64,000 nucleotides of DNA from Nitriliruptor sp040882075 (lineage in GTDB: Bacteria > Actinomycetota > Nitriliruptoria > Nitriliruptorales > Nitriliruptoraceae), in NCBI RefSeq assembly GCF_040882075.1, contig NZ_JBBEBZ010000175.1, positions 1 to 64,000 of the forward strand. The letters are read 5' to 3'. Positions 1-9,195 of the stretch are shown here, in pieces. The notes under the pieces were generated by a model. That model was not told the origin of the DNA. It ran no database searches and saw only the letters and a program-made list of their open reading frames with translations. The position numbers and the translations under genes were made by a program. Every line of letters starts with the position of its first letter. The first letter of the stretch is position 1.

Positions 1-1031
1 AAACTCGATCTGCTCAACCTGATCGACGGTGCGGTCGAGGGCGGCTGGAGCGTGCGTGGCGCCTGGTTGCTGGAGCTCAACGAAGGTCGGGCGTGGCGGT
101 GGATGGGCCGCCGAGACCGCGACGAACTCGATGACAAGACGCCGGGCGGCAACCCGTCGCACGGGCTGCTGGCCGATGAGGCCGAGCAGATCGTCGCACT
201 GTTCCACGAGTGGGGCGAGACCGACCGGTCGCATCGCAAGCTCGCGCACCGCGGCTCATATCTGAAGCGGGTGTGGGTGTCGCCGTCGTCGGTTCGGCGT
301 GTTCTTGCAGGTCAGGGGCTGGTTCTGCGTCCCCCGCCACGGCCGGGACGCTCGGTCCGCAAGCCGTTTCCCGACTGGGCCGAGTACGTCCCCAACTCCA
401 TCTGGATCTACGACACCACCCACTTCCCGACCGCCGGGATGGCGGTGACCGTGATCGAGGATCTGGTGTCCCGCAAGTGGATCGCCGACATCGTCTCGTC
501 CGAGGAGACCTCCACCCAGATCGAGATCGTGTTCACCGACGCGCTCGAAGCCGAGGGTCTGCTCGACAAGGTCACCGCCATCCAGGATGGGCTGGCCCGC
601 ATCGACGTCGATGACGACGCCCGCCCGGTGCTCCTCGCGGTGTCCGACAACGGTCCGCAGATGACCTCAGGCTCGACCCGGGAGTTCATGGCGCTGGCCG
701 CGATCGCGCAGCACTTCGGCCGGCCCGGAACCCCAACCGATCAAGCCTGGATCGAGAGCTTCTTCGGCCACCTCAAGGTCGAACATCCCCACCTGCTCGC
801 GATTGAGGACCCGGCTGTGCTGCGCGCCGAGCTCGGCGTCCGCGACCCCCAGAGAACAGGCTGCACCAGGGCATCGGTTACGTCTGCCCCAACGACGAGC
901 ACGAAGGCCGCGGCAAGAAGATCCGCCAGGCACGTCGCAGAGGACTCGCAAAAGCCCGGCGACGACGCCTTGCCTGGCGCCGCAACAACCGGCAACATGA
1001 TCGAGCACACGGACCCGACGATGTTGGCTAA
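1..1031 (+). pseudogene. Integrase-core (DDE) transposase, frameshifted, 5' end outside the window
   Basis: The reading frame is already open at base 1, so the N-terminus is missing. An rve-type catalytic core is visible: YDTTHF carries the first Asp (about 408-425), SDNGPQ the second (about 643-660), and WIESFFGHLK the Glu (about 748-777). This suits an IS3/IS481-like element. After LRAELGVRD (near 845) the frame breaks. The conserved tail NRLHQGIGYVCPNDEH continues in another frame and ends at a TAA at 1029-1031. The copy therefore needs a small indel repaired to be active. The exact IS family is not certain. Confidence 0.8.
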
Positions 1032-1422
1032 TCAAACGCCGATCTGTGTCGTTGAGTCAGACACACGTCACATCCAGCGCATCGATGACCCGCTCACAGC
1101 CATACCGCCCGACGAGCGCGCGAGCCGTCTGCTCACCGACGCCCAGACCAACCAGGCGCTCCCGCGGCGACCGAAGCGCCGGGGCCGACGGCGGTCCCGT
1201 CGGCCGCGCTGGTGATGGCCCGCCCGCGTCGCCATCGCCGGGACGGGCGATCGGCACCCTGCGCCGCACGGCGCGCGTCGGAGACGGCTGAGCTGGCCTG
1301 ACTGCGTCGGACATCGTTGAGGTCCTCGTCTGTTCTGACGAGGACGTTCCGGATGGCACTCACGAATAGCTCACGAGGACGGCGACGTCTCCCGAATCCG
1401 TCGCCCTTCCGATCTCTTGTGA
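1032..1422. other. Gene-poor stretch after the transposase
   Basis: No intact gene is convincing here. A small inverted pair TGTGTC/GACACA lies at about 1045-1066 and could belong to the right end of the preceding element. One frame continues to 1215 with an Arg-rich tail (GRRRSRRPRW), which may be the relic of the gene the element entered. Nothing else is recognised. Confidence 0.4.
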
Positions 1423-1700
1423 GTGGCGGCACCAGCTGTCGCACCCCCTGACAACCTTGACGCGGCGAACGCATCAAGGCAGAGCCGAAAGGAACGCTGG
1501 ATGGTGGGCCACCTGCGAACGTTGGGTCGTTCGGAGCATGACGACGGCCTACTCGTGGCCGCGCTCGCAGGGACCGGCTACAGCGCCATGTCGTCAACCT
1601 CCAACTCACGGATCCTAACCGGCTTCGATGATGTCGACCGAGCCACGGGCGGTGGACTCGGAGCTGGTGTCCACTTGTTCTCAGGAGAGACCGGGTGCGG
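1423..1700 (+). pseudogene. RecA-superfamily ATPase N-terminus, cut inside Walker A
   Basis: A GTG-initiated frame gives about 92 residues. They contain ILTGFDDVDRATGGGLGAG and then HLFSGETGCG, the layout of RadA/KaiC/DnaB-like ATPases just before and within the Walker A loop (normally GETGCGKT or similar). The Lys-Thr/Ser that would follow is absent, because the sequence changes at about 1698-1702 into a transposase fragment in another frame. No ATPase remainder is seen downstream. This is therefore a broken gene and cannot bind ATP. The start codon choice is tentative. Confidence 0.6.
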
Positions 1701-2632
1701 GGACCGCCCCGATCGACGCCCGCCGCATCCCGGTCAGCGCCGATGTCACCGACGCGACCGTCGCCCAGATCCGCGACGTGGTGTCGCTGCTGCCCGAGGA
1801 CGGTGACGTGCCGATGTTCGTGTTCGACGCGGGCTACGACCCGATCGCGCTCGGCCACGACCTCGCCGGCACCCGTGCCCAGGTGCTGGTGCGCATCCGC
1901 GACGACCGAGTCTTCTACACCGACCCTCCCGAGCCCGACGGCACCGTGGGCCGGCCACGCCGCCACGGTGACCGGTTCGGTTGTGCAGACGACCCCGACA
2001 CCTGGCCCGCCCCCGACCACACCCTCACCGCCAGCGACGCCCGCTACGGCACCGTCACCGTGGCGGCCTGGTCCGGGCTGCACCCCAAGCTCGGTCGTCG
2101 TGGCCACTGGGTCGGCCACGACACCCTCCCGATCGTGCGCGGGACCGTGATCCGCGTCGAGGTCGAGCATCTACCCAAGCCCACCGCCCGCACCAAGAAG
2201 ACCCTGTGGCTGTGGTGGTCCGGAGCCGGCACCCCCGACCTCGACCTGTGCTGGCGGGCCTACCTGCGCCGCTTCGACATCGAGCACACCTACCGGTTCG
2301 CCAAGAACACCCTCGGCTGGACCACGCCGCGGATCTGCACCCCCGAACAGGCCGACCGCTGGACCTGGCTGATCGCCGCGGCCTACACCCAGCTGCGGCT
2401 GGCCCGCGGCCTGGTCACCGACCACCGACTGCCCTGGGAGAAACCCCGCGAACCCGACAAACTCACCCCCGCCCGCGTCCGACGAGGATTTCGACGACTT
2501 GTCGCAACCATCGGCACCCCAGCCAGACCACCGAAATCCGACCAACCCGGCCCAGGACGACCCAAAGGCACCCGAACCGGCCCCCGGACCGGACCCGTCA
2601 CCCCGCCGTCAAGAAGGCAGCCTGAGGTTTAA
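1699..2632 (+). pseudogene. Transposase fragment (IS4/IS701-like group), 5'-truncated
   Basis: From GTAPIDARRIPV onward the translation resembles the C-terminal two thirds of a large actinobacterial transposase family related to IS4/IS701. It has FVFDAGYDP, a long beta-rich insertion, LWLWWSG, and the helical block RRFDIEHTYRFAKNTLGW containing the final acidic residue. The N-terminal third is missing. The end is also ragged: PGRPKGTRTG is in one frame, while the likely native tail (PAVKKAA, stop near 2625) is in another. The left junction falls exactly where the preceding ATPase is cut. Confidence 0.7.
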
Positions 2633-2652
2633 TCGCAAGCTGAGCGAGGTCG

Positions 2653-4065
2653 TCATGCGTTGGCGGTGAGTTCGTTCGCGAGTTGGTCGAGCATCTCCTT
2701 GGCGTCGCCGTAGAGCATGACGGTGTTCTCCTGCTCGAACAGCGGGTTCTTGATGCCGGCGTAGCCGGGCGACAGGCTGCGCTTGATCACGAACACCCGG
2801 CGTGCATTGCCGACGTCGAGGATGGGCATGCCGGCGATCGGACTGCCCGGTTCGGTGCGCGCGGCGGGGTTGACGACGTCGTTGGCGCCGACCACGATCA
2901 CCACGTCGGTCTCGGCGAAGTCCTGGTTGATCTCGCTCATCTCGTGGAGCAACTCGTAGGGCACCTCGGCCTCGGCGAGCACCACGTTCATGTGCCCGGG
3001 CATCCGTCCGGCGACCGGGTGGATGGCGAAGCGCACCTCGGCGCCCTGCCGTTGCAGCGCCTGCGCGAGTGCGTATGCCGCGTTCTGGGCCCGCGCCGCA
3101 GCCAGGCCGTAGCCGGGCACGATGATCACCGACTGGGCGGCCTCGAGGACCATCGCCGCGGACTCGGGATCGGCCGAGATCACGTGGCCGTACTCACCGT
3201 GGTCGGGGGCGCCGCCGCTGAACCCGCCGATCAGGACGTTGACCAGCGATCGGTTCATCGCCACACACATGATCTGGGTCAGGATCAGGCCGGCCGCACC
3301 GACGATGGTGCCGGCGATGATCAGCAATTGGTTGCCGAGCGCGAACCCGGTCGCCGCGGCCGCCAGGCCCGACAGCGAGTTGAGCAGGCTGATCACGACC
3401 GGCATGTCGGCACCGCCGATCGGCACGACCAGCGCGACGCTCATCAGGATGCTGCCGACGACCAGCGCCATGATCAGCAGCGAGGAGACGACCGGATCCT
3501 CGATCGCGAAGACCGCGACGGCGCCGAACGCCAGGCTGGCGAGCGCGAGCAGGCCCATCATCGGCCCGCGGGCCGGGATGCGCGGCGTGCCGCCGATGGT
3601 GCCGCGCAGCTTCAGTTCGGCCAGGACGCTGCCGGCGAGGGTCACCGCGCCGATGAGCACCGACAGCACCAGCGTGACCGCGGACGCACCGCCGAGGACC
3701 GCGGCGGCGGTCGCGTCGTCGGGGGTCTCGACCACGACGGCCCAGAACAGCGACAGGGCCACCAGTGCGGACGACGCGCCACCGAAGCCGTTGAACCTGG
3801 CCACGATCTCGGGCATCTGGGTCGCCTGCGCGCGCGCAACGGTCACGTACCCGATCGCACCGCCGACGACCAGGCCGACGATGATCCAGCGGTAGTCGAC
3901 CAGCCCCATCTCGAGCAGGGTCAGCAGGATCGCGAGCAGCATGCCGGCGGCCATCAGCGCGTTGCCGCTTCGGGCCGTGCGGACCCGTGACAGGCGCTTG
4001 AGCCCGAAGACGAACAAGGCGATCGAAGCCAGCGCGAGGACTGCGGTCAGGTCGGTGGCGGTCAC
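2653..4065 (-). CDS. pntB: NAD(P) transhydrogenase subunit beta
   Basis: Membrane-embedded proton-translocating transhydrogenase subunit that couples hydride transfer between NADH and NADP+ to proton movement, supplying NADPH. The 470 residues begin with about eight hydrophobic segments. A C-terminal NADP(H)-binding domain III follows, with VPGYGLAAARAQNAAYALA, NDVVNPAA and KRSLSPGYAGIKNPLF, all family hallmarks. Its start overlaps the stop of the alpha-2 gene by 4 nt, so translation is probably coupled. Length and motifs indicate an intact gene. Confidence 0.96.
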   Translation of the reverse strand: MTATDLTAVLALASIALFVFGLKRLSRVRTARSGNALMAAGMLLAILLTLLEMGLVDYRWIIVGLVVGGAIGYVTVARAQATQMPEIVARFNGFGGASSALVALSLFWAVVVETPDDATAAAVLGGASAVTLVLSVLIGAVTLAGSVLAELKLRGTIGGTPRIPARGPMMGLLALASLAFGAVAVFAIEDPVVSSLLIMALVVGSILMSVALVVPIGGADMPVVISLLNSLSGLAAAATGFALGNQLLIIAGTIVGAAGLILTQIMCVAMNRSLVNVLIGGFSGGAPDHGEYGHVISADPESAAMVLEAAQSVIIVPGYGLAAARAQNAAYALAQALQRQGAEVRFAIHPVAGRMPGHMNVVLAEAEVPYELLHEMSEINQDFAETDVVIVVGANDVVNPAARTEPGSPIAGMPILDVGNARRVFVIKRSLSPGYAGIKNPLFEQENTVMLYGDAKEMLDQLANELTANA

Positions 4066-4346
4066 CGGCGACCTCCGAAGGTCGACAACATCCGGTCGGT
4101 GACCAGGAAGCCGCCGACGACGTTGATGGTGGCCAGGATCAGCGCGAGCACCCCGAAGACGACACTCGTCGAGAGGCTCGCCACCGTCACCAGCGTGAGC
4201 GCCCCGACCACGGTGATGCCCGACATCGCGTTGGCGCCCGACATCAGGGGAGTGTGCAGTGTCGGTGGCACCTTGTTGATCAGTTCGAAGCCGAGGAATG
4301 CCGCAAGTACGAACATGTACAGGCTCACCAGCAGGGGCCCCATCAC
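4062..4346 (-). CDS. pntAB: NAD(P) transhydrogenase subunit alpha, membrane part (alpha-2)
   Basis: A 94-residue protein with three hydrophobic helices, including PTLHTPLMSGANAMSGITVV, the conserved motif of the alpha-2 membrane piece. In this three-subunit form of transhydrogenase the NAD-binding and membrane parts of alpha are separate polypeptides. It overlaps pntAA upstream and pntB downstream by 4 nt each. The complex is expected in the cytoplasmic membrane. Confidence 0.95.
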   Translation of the reverse strand: MMGPLLVSLYMFVLAAFLGFELINKVPPTLHTPLMSGANAMSGITVVGALTLVTVASLSTSVVFGVLALILATINVVGGFLVTDRMLSTFGGRR

Positions 4347-5497
4347 GCGTCCTTCCCGCCGAGCATCTCGGCGATCCTTGGGGCGGTCACGGTTCCGCCG
4401 TGGGTCACCAGCGAACCGGCGACGATCTCGTCCTCGAGATCCAGGTGCAGGTGGTCTTCGTCGTCGACCAGCAACTCGCAGAACGAGGCGATGTTGCGGG
4501 CGTACAGGGCGCTCGCCTCGCCGGCCATCTTCGACGGGAAGTCGTTGCCCGGGATGATGCGAACCCCGTTGTGCTCGACCACGGTGCCGGCTTGTGTCAG
4601 CGCGCAGTTGCCGCCGTCGGCGGCGGCGAGGTCGATCACTACCGACCCGGGCTGCATCGCCTCGACCATCTGTTGGGTGATCAGCTCGGGCGCGGGACGG
4701 CCGGGGATCTGCGCGGTGGTGATCGCCGCGTGCGCCTGGCTCAGGAACTCGGTCAGCACCGCCCGTTGGCGTTCGAGGAAGTTCTCTCCGACCTCCTTGG
4801 CGTAGCCGCCCTCGCCGGTCGCGTCCTCGACGTCGGGAACCTCGATGAAGGTGCCACCGAGGGAGGCGACCTCCTCGCGGGCCGCCTCGCGGATGTCGGA
4901 GACGTGCACCACAGCGCCGAGCCGCTTGGCGGTCGCGACCGCCTGCAGACCGGCGACGCCGGCGCCGAGCACGACCACCCGCGCGGGGCGGATCGTGCCA
5001 GCCGCCGTCATGAACAGCGGGAAGTACTTGTCCAGCCCGTAGGCAGCCTCGATCACGGCGCGGTAGCCGCTGATGTTGGCCTGGCTGGACAGGGCATCGA
5101 TCGACTGGGCGCGGCTGATGCGGGGCACCAGGTCCATCGCCAGCGTGCTGATTCCCCGCTCCGAGAGGGCCGTGACCACCTCGAGGTTGCGGTGCGGCGC
5201 CAGGAGCGTCAGCAGGACCGTGTCGGGGCTCAGCGCCCGGACGTCCTCGAGCGACGGCGGGGCGACCCGGGCGACCAGGGGCGCCTCGCCGATGGCGGCC
5301 GCGTCGACCAGCTTGGCGCCGGCCTCGGCGTAGGCCTGGTCGTCGTAGCCGGCGGCCTGCCCGGCGCCGTGCTCGATCAGCACGTTGATGCCACGTCCGA
5401 CCTGGCGGCGCACGGAGTCCGGTGTGGCGGCGACCCGCCGCTCACCCGCTCCGTGTTCGCGCCCAACGAACAGTGTGGCCTCGGACGTGGCGGCCAT
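4343..5497 (-). CDS. pntAA: NAD(P) transhydrogenase subunit alpha, NAD-binding part (alpha-1)
   Basis: Cytosolic NAD(H)-binding domain I of transhydrogenase, related to alanine dehydrogenase. The start is placed at the ATG giving MAATSEATLFVGREHGAGER, followed by RRVAATPDSV, a typical N-terminus, for 384 residues. The frame stays open upstream but that part reads as intergenic sequence. The Rossmann motif GAGVAGLQAVATAKRLGA lies near residues 170-190. It is the first gene of the pntAA-pntAB-pntB operon. No promoter was assigned. Confidence 0.94.
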   Translation of the reverse strand: MAATSEATLFVGREHGAGERRVAATPDSVRRQVGRGINVLIEHGAGQAAGYDDQAYAEAGAKLVDAAAIGEAPLVARVAPPSLEDVRALSPDTVLLTLLAPHRNLEVVTALSERGISTLAMDLVPRISRAQSIDALSSQANISGYRAVIEAAYGLDKYFPLFMTAAGTIRPARVVVLGAGVAGLQAVATAKRLGAVVHVSDIREAAREEVASLGGTFIEVPDVEDATGEGGYAKEVGENFLERQRAVLTEFLSQAHAAITTAQIPGRPAPELITQQMVEAMQPGSVVIDLAAADGGNCALTQAGTVVEHNGVRIIPGNDFPSKMAGEASALYARNIASFCELLVDDEDHLHLDLEDEIVAGSLVTHGGTVTAPRIAEMLGGKDA

Positions 5498-5711
5498 GGC
5501 GTCTCCCGCGGTCGTGGCTGATCCGGTCGGCGGCACTCTAGGTGACGAGGTCCGCCGGTCCGGGATCGGCCCGGCCGCGATGCGGCAGTGCGGCCGAAGG
5601 TTGCACGCAGTTTCTGATCGCCCGTTGCGCGCTCGGGTGCACACGGGTCGGCAACCAGGCGGGCCGCACGTGCGTCGGACGGGGCGAAGGCACGCACGAG
5701 TGGAGTCACGC

Positions 5712-6340
5712 ATGGCCTCGACCGCTACCTGGGATGCCGGCCCGACTACCGGCCGTCGCCGGCTGCGCGCCGCGCTCGGCACGCTCCTGCTCACCCTGGC
5801 CCTGGCACTCACCCTGGTCGCCTCGGCGGCCGGCGTGTTGGCCTGGGGTCTCGCCCGCACCGGCACACCGGTCGGTGATGGTGGTGGCCCGGTGGCGGCC
5901 GACGACACCGACGTCGAGGAGGCACCGGGGCCGATCGAGCCGGCGGAGCCGACGGACGAAGCCAGCGCGGGACCAAGCGATGACGCCGACGACGCGGTCG
6001 AGGACGAGCCCGAACCTGCACTCACCACCGCCGAGGTTCAGCGCAAGTTGCGTGACGACGGCTTCCTCATCGGGGCCGCCGACGGCACCGCTGGTCAGCA
6101 GACGACGGCCGCCGTCATGGCCTTCCAACGCGTCAACGGCCTGGCGGTCGACGACGTGGTCGGGCCGGCGACCACTGCGGCGCTCCTGGATGGCTCGGCG
6201 GAACCTGCGCTGGTCGGTGGCCCGGCCGATCTGGTCGAGGTCGATCTCGATCGGCAGTTGCTCCACCTCGTCGAGGGCGGGCAGCGCACCGTCACCCTGC
6301 AGGTCAGCTCCGGCAACGGCGAGACCTACACCAACGCGAG
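5712..6340 (+). pseudogene. L,D-transpeptidase with peptidoglycan-binding domain, truncated by an insertion
   Basis: The start ATG follows a GGAG at about 5702-5706. A signal anchor (residues about 18-45) and an acidic low-complexity linker come first. Next is a PG_binding_1 domain (LTTAEVQRKLRDDGFLIGA..., FQRVNGLAVDDVVGPATTAAL). Then the YkuD-type catalytic domain begins (VEVDLDRQLLHLVEGG). The gene stops at GETYTNARG, where the left end of an ISAzo13-like element begins. The catalytic HGT/SHGC(V/I)R region is not found downstream. In life the intact enzyme would make 3-3 cross-links in peptidoglycan; this copy cannot. Confidence 0.85.
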
Positions 6341-6970
6341 GGGTCAGAGTCCGGAACGAAATAACGTTGGGGTAGAGGGCGGGCGGTTAGCCTCGCTGGA
6401 TGGCCCGAGACGACAGCGCGTTGGCGGACAGGTTGGCGCTGGTGTTGCCACACCTGGACGAGCGGCAGCGTCGGGTGGTCCTGGGTGCGGAGGCGCGAAC
6501 GATCGGTCGGGGCGGGATCGGTGCGGTGGCGCGGGCGGCGGGGGTGTCGGAGCCCACGGTGTCCAAAGCGGTCAAGGAACTCGAGGCGCCGGGCGAGGTG
6601 CTGGCGGTGGGGCGGGCGCGGCGGCCGGGCGGGGGCCGCAAGTCGTTGACCGAGACCGATCCGGGTCTGGTCGACGCGCTCGAGGCGCTGGTGGATCCGG
6701 CTACCCGTGGGGATCCGGAGTCGCCGCTGCGGTGGTCGTCGAAGTCCACCCGTGAGCTGGCTGACGTGCTCGGTTCGCAGGGGCATCGGGTCAGCCATGT
6801 CAGCGTGGGACGGCTGCTGCGGGCGGCCGGCTACAGCCTGCAGGCGGCCGCCAAGACCCGCGAGGGCCGCCAGCACCCGGACCGCGACGGCCAGTTCCGC
6901 TACCTGACCTCGCAGGTCAACGACTGTTTGGCGGCCGGGGATCCGGTGATCTCGGTCGACACCAAGAAGA
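6341..6970 (+). pseudogene. ISAzo13-family transposase, 3'-truncated
   Basis: The left end is probably at about 6339-6341 (GGGGTCAGAGTCCGG). The coding frame starts at ATG 6400. About 190 residues match the N-terminal half of ISAzo13 transposases: HLDERQRRVVLGAEARTIG, a helix-turn-helix ARAAGVSEPTVSKAVKEL, SPLRWSSKSTRELADVL, and VDTKKK, which is normally followed by ELVG.FKN. Here VDTKKK is followed by unrelated sequence from about 6970, so the catalytic C-terminal half is lost. It interrupts the L,D-transpeptidase gene. Confidence 0.85.
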
Positions 6971-7080
6971 AGTTGCGACACGAGGTCGCACGCAGCGAGC
7001 GGGCTCGCAGACAGGAGGGCCGGCCTATGCCGGATGCGTAGCTTCAGGTCCGTGCTCGATGGCCTGGCCCCACCCTTGAC

Positions 7081-8190
7081 GTGCGTCGCTGGTAACGGCG
7101 GGGTGCGAAGCTCGAGGGAAAGCCGAAGGACCTCTGTTCCATCCGGGGGTTACGGGCAAGGGGCAGACCGGACGGGTGAATCGCGTGAACCTCCGTTGAT
7201 GTCTCGTTATCGTGAACCTCGCCAGATGGGATGCTGTAGGCGGGGTGTAGGGGTGGTGTAGGGGCTGGCCGCTGGGAAGCGGCAGGCGCCGGCCGGGGAT
7301 TTCTTGCCGGTCGGGTGAGCACCGCCGCCCTCGGGATACAGGAGGCACCCACCCCGGTCGAGTCTCGCACGTGTGGAACGTGGTAATCCCGTCGGGGTCC
7401 GGACGCGAGTTGTGTCCGGTAAGCCGACCGCAAGGAAGGCCTAACTCCCGCGGCGGGCAGCGGATGATCCGAGAAGCGAATGCCGGTGCGCCGAAAGGCG
7501 ACAGGAAACCGGGACATGATGGTCGGCCTCTCCGCCGGCCGTTTCGGATAACTGGCCGGATACGGGCTGATGCCCGGACCCCAAAGGGTGCTGACGCGGG
7601 TCAGGTGAGCCTGTGAGGACGACGATGACCAAGGACCCGGAACCGAAGGACAAGTTAGGCGCCGCCACGGTATGGCCGTGTCGGTGAACGGACCGGAGGA
7701 CGACGGACTCGACTGGGAGGCTGTGGATTGGCCCAAGGTCGAGGCTGACGTACGGCGTCTACGGCAGCGCATCTTCACGGCATCGCAGGCAGGGGACCTC
7801 AAGAAGGTCCGCAATTTGCAGAAGCTGATGCTTCGGTCGCGCGCCAACGCTCTGGTGAGCGTGCGGCGGGTGACCGAACGCAATGCTGGCCGCAAGACGG
7901 CGGGTGTCGACGGAACGGTCGTGGTGAGTGCTACCGGGAAGGCCGCTCTGGCCGACCAGGTGCACCACGGCACGACGTGGACAGCTCTACCCGTCAAGCG
8001 GGTGTACATCCCCAAGGCAGATGGGAGACAGCAACGCCCGCTCGGTATCCCCGTGATCGTTGATCGCGTGCGTCAAGCACAGGTGGTCAACGCGCTGGAA
8101 CCCGAGTGGGAAGCACGGTTCGAGCCGCGATCCTATGGGTTTCGGTCGGGCCGTGGCTGCCATGACGCGATCGAGGCCATCTTCCGGGCT
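7081..8190 (+). mobile_element. Group II intron, 3'-truncated
   Basis: The sequence switches at 7081 to GTGCGTCGCTGGTAACGGCG, with the GUGCG 5' end usual for bacterial group II introns. About 590 nt of GC-rich non-coding sequence follow, including stretches typical of domain I such as AGCTCGAGGGAAAGCCGAAGG (split here as AGCTCGAGGG, 7110-7119, and AAAGCCGAAGG). Then the intron-encoded reverse transcriptase opens. The element ends near 8190 where antisense ISL3 sequence begins. Neither domain V nor domain VI was seen, so it cannot splice as it stands. Confidence 0.75.
7672..8190 (+). pseudogene. ltrA: Group II intron reverse transcriptase/maturase, N-terminal fragment
   Basis: The ATG frame gives about 170 genuine residues covering RT0 to RT2: LRQRIFTASQAGDLKKVRNLQ, NAGRKTAGVDG, KRVYIPKADGRQQRPLGIP, and ARFEPRSYGFRSGRGCHDA. 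It stops after AIEAIF, before the catalytic YADD motif, the maturase (X) domain and the HNH endonuclease. The frame runs on to 8268, but only through sequence that is antisense to the neighbouring ISL3 remnant. It is non-functional. Confidence 0.85.
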
Positions 8191-8625
8191 CGTCGACCAT
8201 CCGGGCGATCGCGGCCACCGGCATGTGCGGGGCGAACTCGACCAGCAACGCCTCGAACAGCAGCGTGAACCCGCTGCCCGGCCGTGCCCACGGCAGGGCC
8301 ACCTGCCGCACCCGTGGCACCCGGGCGTGCAAGTAGGCCTGATGCTGGAAGAAGTCCAGGTGCCGCCACGTCTTGTCTCGGTGTCGTGCACCGGGCACGC
8401 CGCCTCGTCGTCCTCCGGACAGGCGAACCGGGCCCCCTGACGAAGTCCAGGTGCAGGTCCAGCCGCCCCGACTCCGGATCGAAGGACGCCTCGGCCACCC
8501 GCCACGGCTCCGCGATCCCCAACGCCGCCTGAAACAGCTCCAGCTTCTCCACACCCACGCCTCTTCGTCACGGCCAGCAGATCGCCGAACCGTAACTACA
8601 CAGGTGTCACAACCCCTGGAGCCGA
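8191..8625 (-). pseudogene. ISL3-family transposase, N-terminal remnant with two frameshifts
   Basis: Reading leftward from about 8558, the first frame gives KLELFQAALGIAEPWRV and LDLHLDFVRG. A second frame gives ARFACPEDDEAACPVHDT, the zinc-finger-like CP..D/CPVHD part. A third gives TWRHLDFFQHQAYLHARVPR and FAPHMPVAAIARMVDE. Joined, they match the first 120-130 residues of ISL3 transposases. The copy therefore has two frameshifts and is cut at about 8191 where the group II intron stops. The terminal repeat probably lies within 8590-8625 but was not proven. Confidence 0.8.
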
Positions 8626-9113
8626 CACCACCCACCCACTCAAACCAGCGAGGAGCCAAGAAGTACCTCGCAGCCGGAGGTGTCGCAGTCGTCGTCTTCG
8701 CCTTCGCCGCCTCCGCCGCCCAGCTCACCGTTGACGGTGGCCACCTGCAGGTCGGTAGCGACGGCAGCCTGGTCTGCGACGCGGATGGCGTCGAGACCCA
8801 CTTCGGCGGGTACGAGGGTGAGCAGTCCGCCTTCAACTACGTCGACGTCAGCGGGATCGCCCAGGCCTGCGTCGGCGAGGAACTCTTCCTCGAGGTGTTC
8901 AACAACGCTGGGGCCCGGATCTGGCACAACAACAACCCGGCGATCACCGCCACGGGTATGCGGTACGAGTTCGCCAGCGGAACCTTCGGCACCTACGACG
9001 ACGTGCGCAACGCCAACAACACCCGCGTCGTCCGCGGTGTCGACGTCGGTTCGGTGCAGGTCAAGATCCAGACGCCGCACCCGACCGACGGGGTGAGCCC
9101 GATCCTGCCGTAA
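8604..9113 (+). CDS. Small exported protein with VDGG motif, likely substrate of the SipW-like peptidase
   Basis: One N-terminal hydrophobic segment (KKYLAAGGVAVVVFAFAASA) is followed by AQLTVDGGHLQV and a short extracellular domain rich in Asn, Gly and aromatic residues. It includes LFLEVFNNAGARIWHNNNPA. The layout resembles SipW-processed surface proteins. The start is unclear. GTG 8604 is used, but a GAGGAG at 8650-8655 precedes KKYL with no start codon after it, so the native start may have been lost or edited. The neighbouring ISL3 end overlaps this 5' region. The same LTVDGG.LQV pattern recurs in the next gene. Confidence 0.6.
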   Translation: MSQPLEPTPPTHSNQRGAKKYLAAGGVAVVVFAFAASAAQLTVDGGHLQVGSDGSLVCDADGVETHFGGYEGEQSAFNYVDVSGIAQACVGEELFLEVFNNAGARIWHNNNPAITATGMRYEFASGTFGTYDDVRNANNTRVVRGVDVGSVQVKIQTPHPTDGVSPILP

Positions 9114-9128
9114 CCATCAGTTCGAGGT

Positions 9129-9160
9129 GGTCAGGGCGGGCGACCATCCCCGCCCTGACC
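9129..9160 (+). terminator. Strong hairpin terminator
   Basis: GGTCAGGGCGGG (9129-9140) pairs perfectly with CCCGCCCTGACC (9149-9160) around an 8-nt loop, and GTTTCG follows. It sits 16 nt after the stop of the small exported protein and 36 nt before the signal-peptidase gene. It probably ends or attenuates transcription between them. Confidence 0.8.
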
Positions 9161-9195
9161 GTTTCGCTTCCTCCCACACGGAACACGGAGCCACG

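Noticed and set aside
1133..2170. Minus-strand frame over the ATPase and transposase fragments
   Set aside because: No family resemblance; plus-strand homologies are clear.
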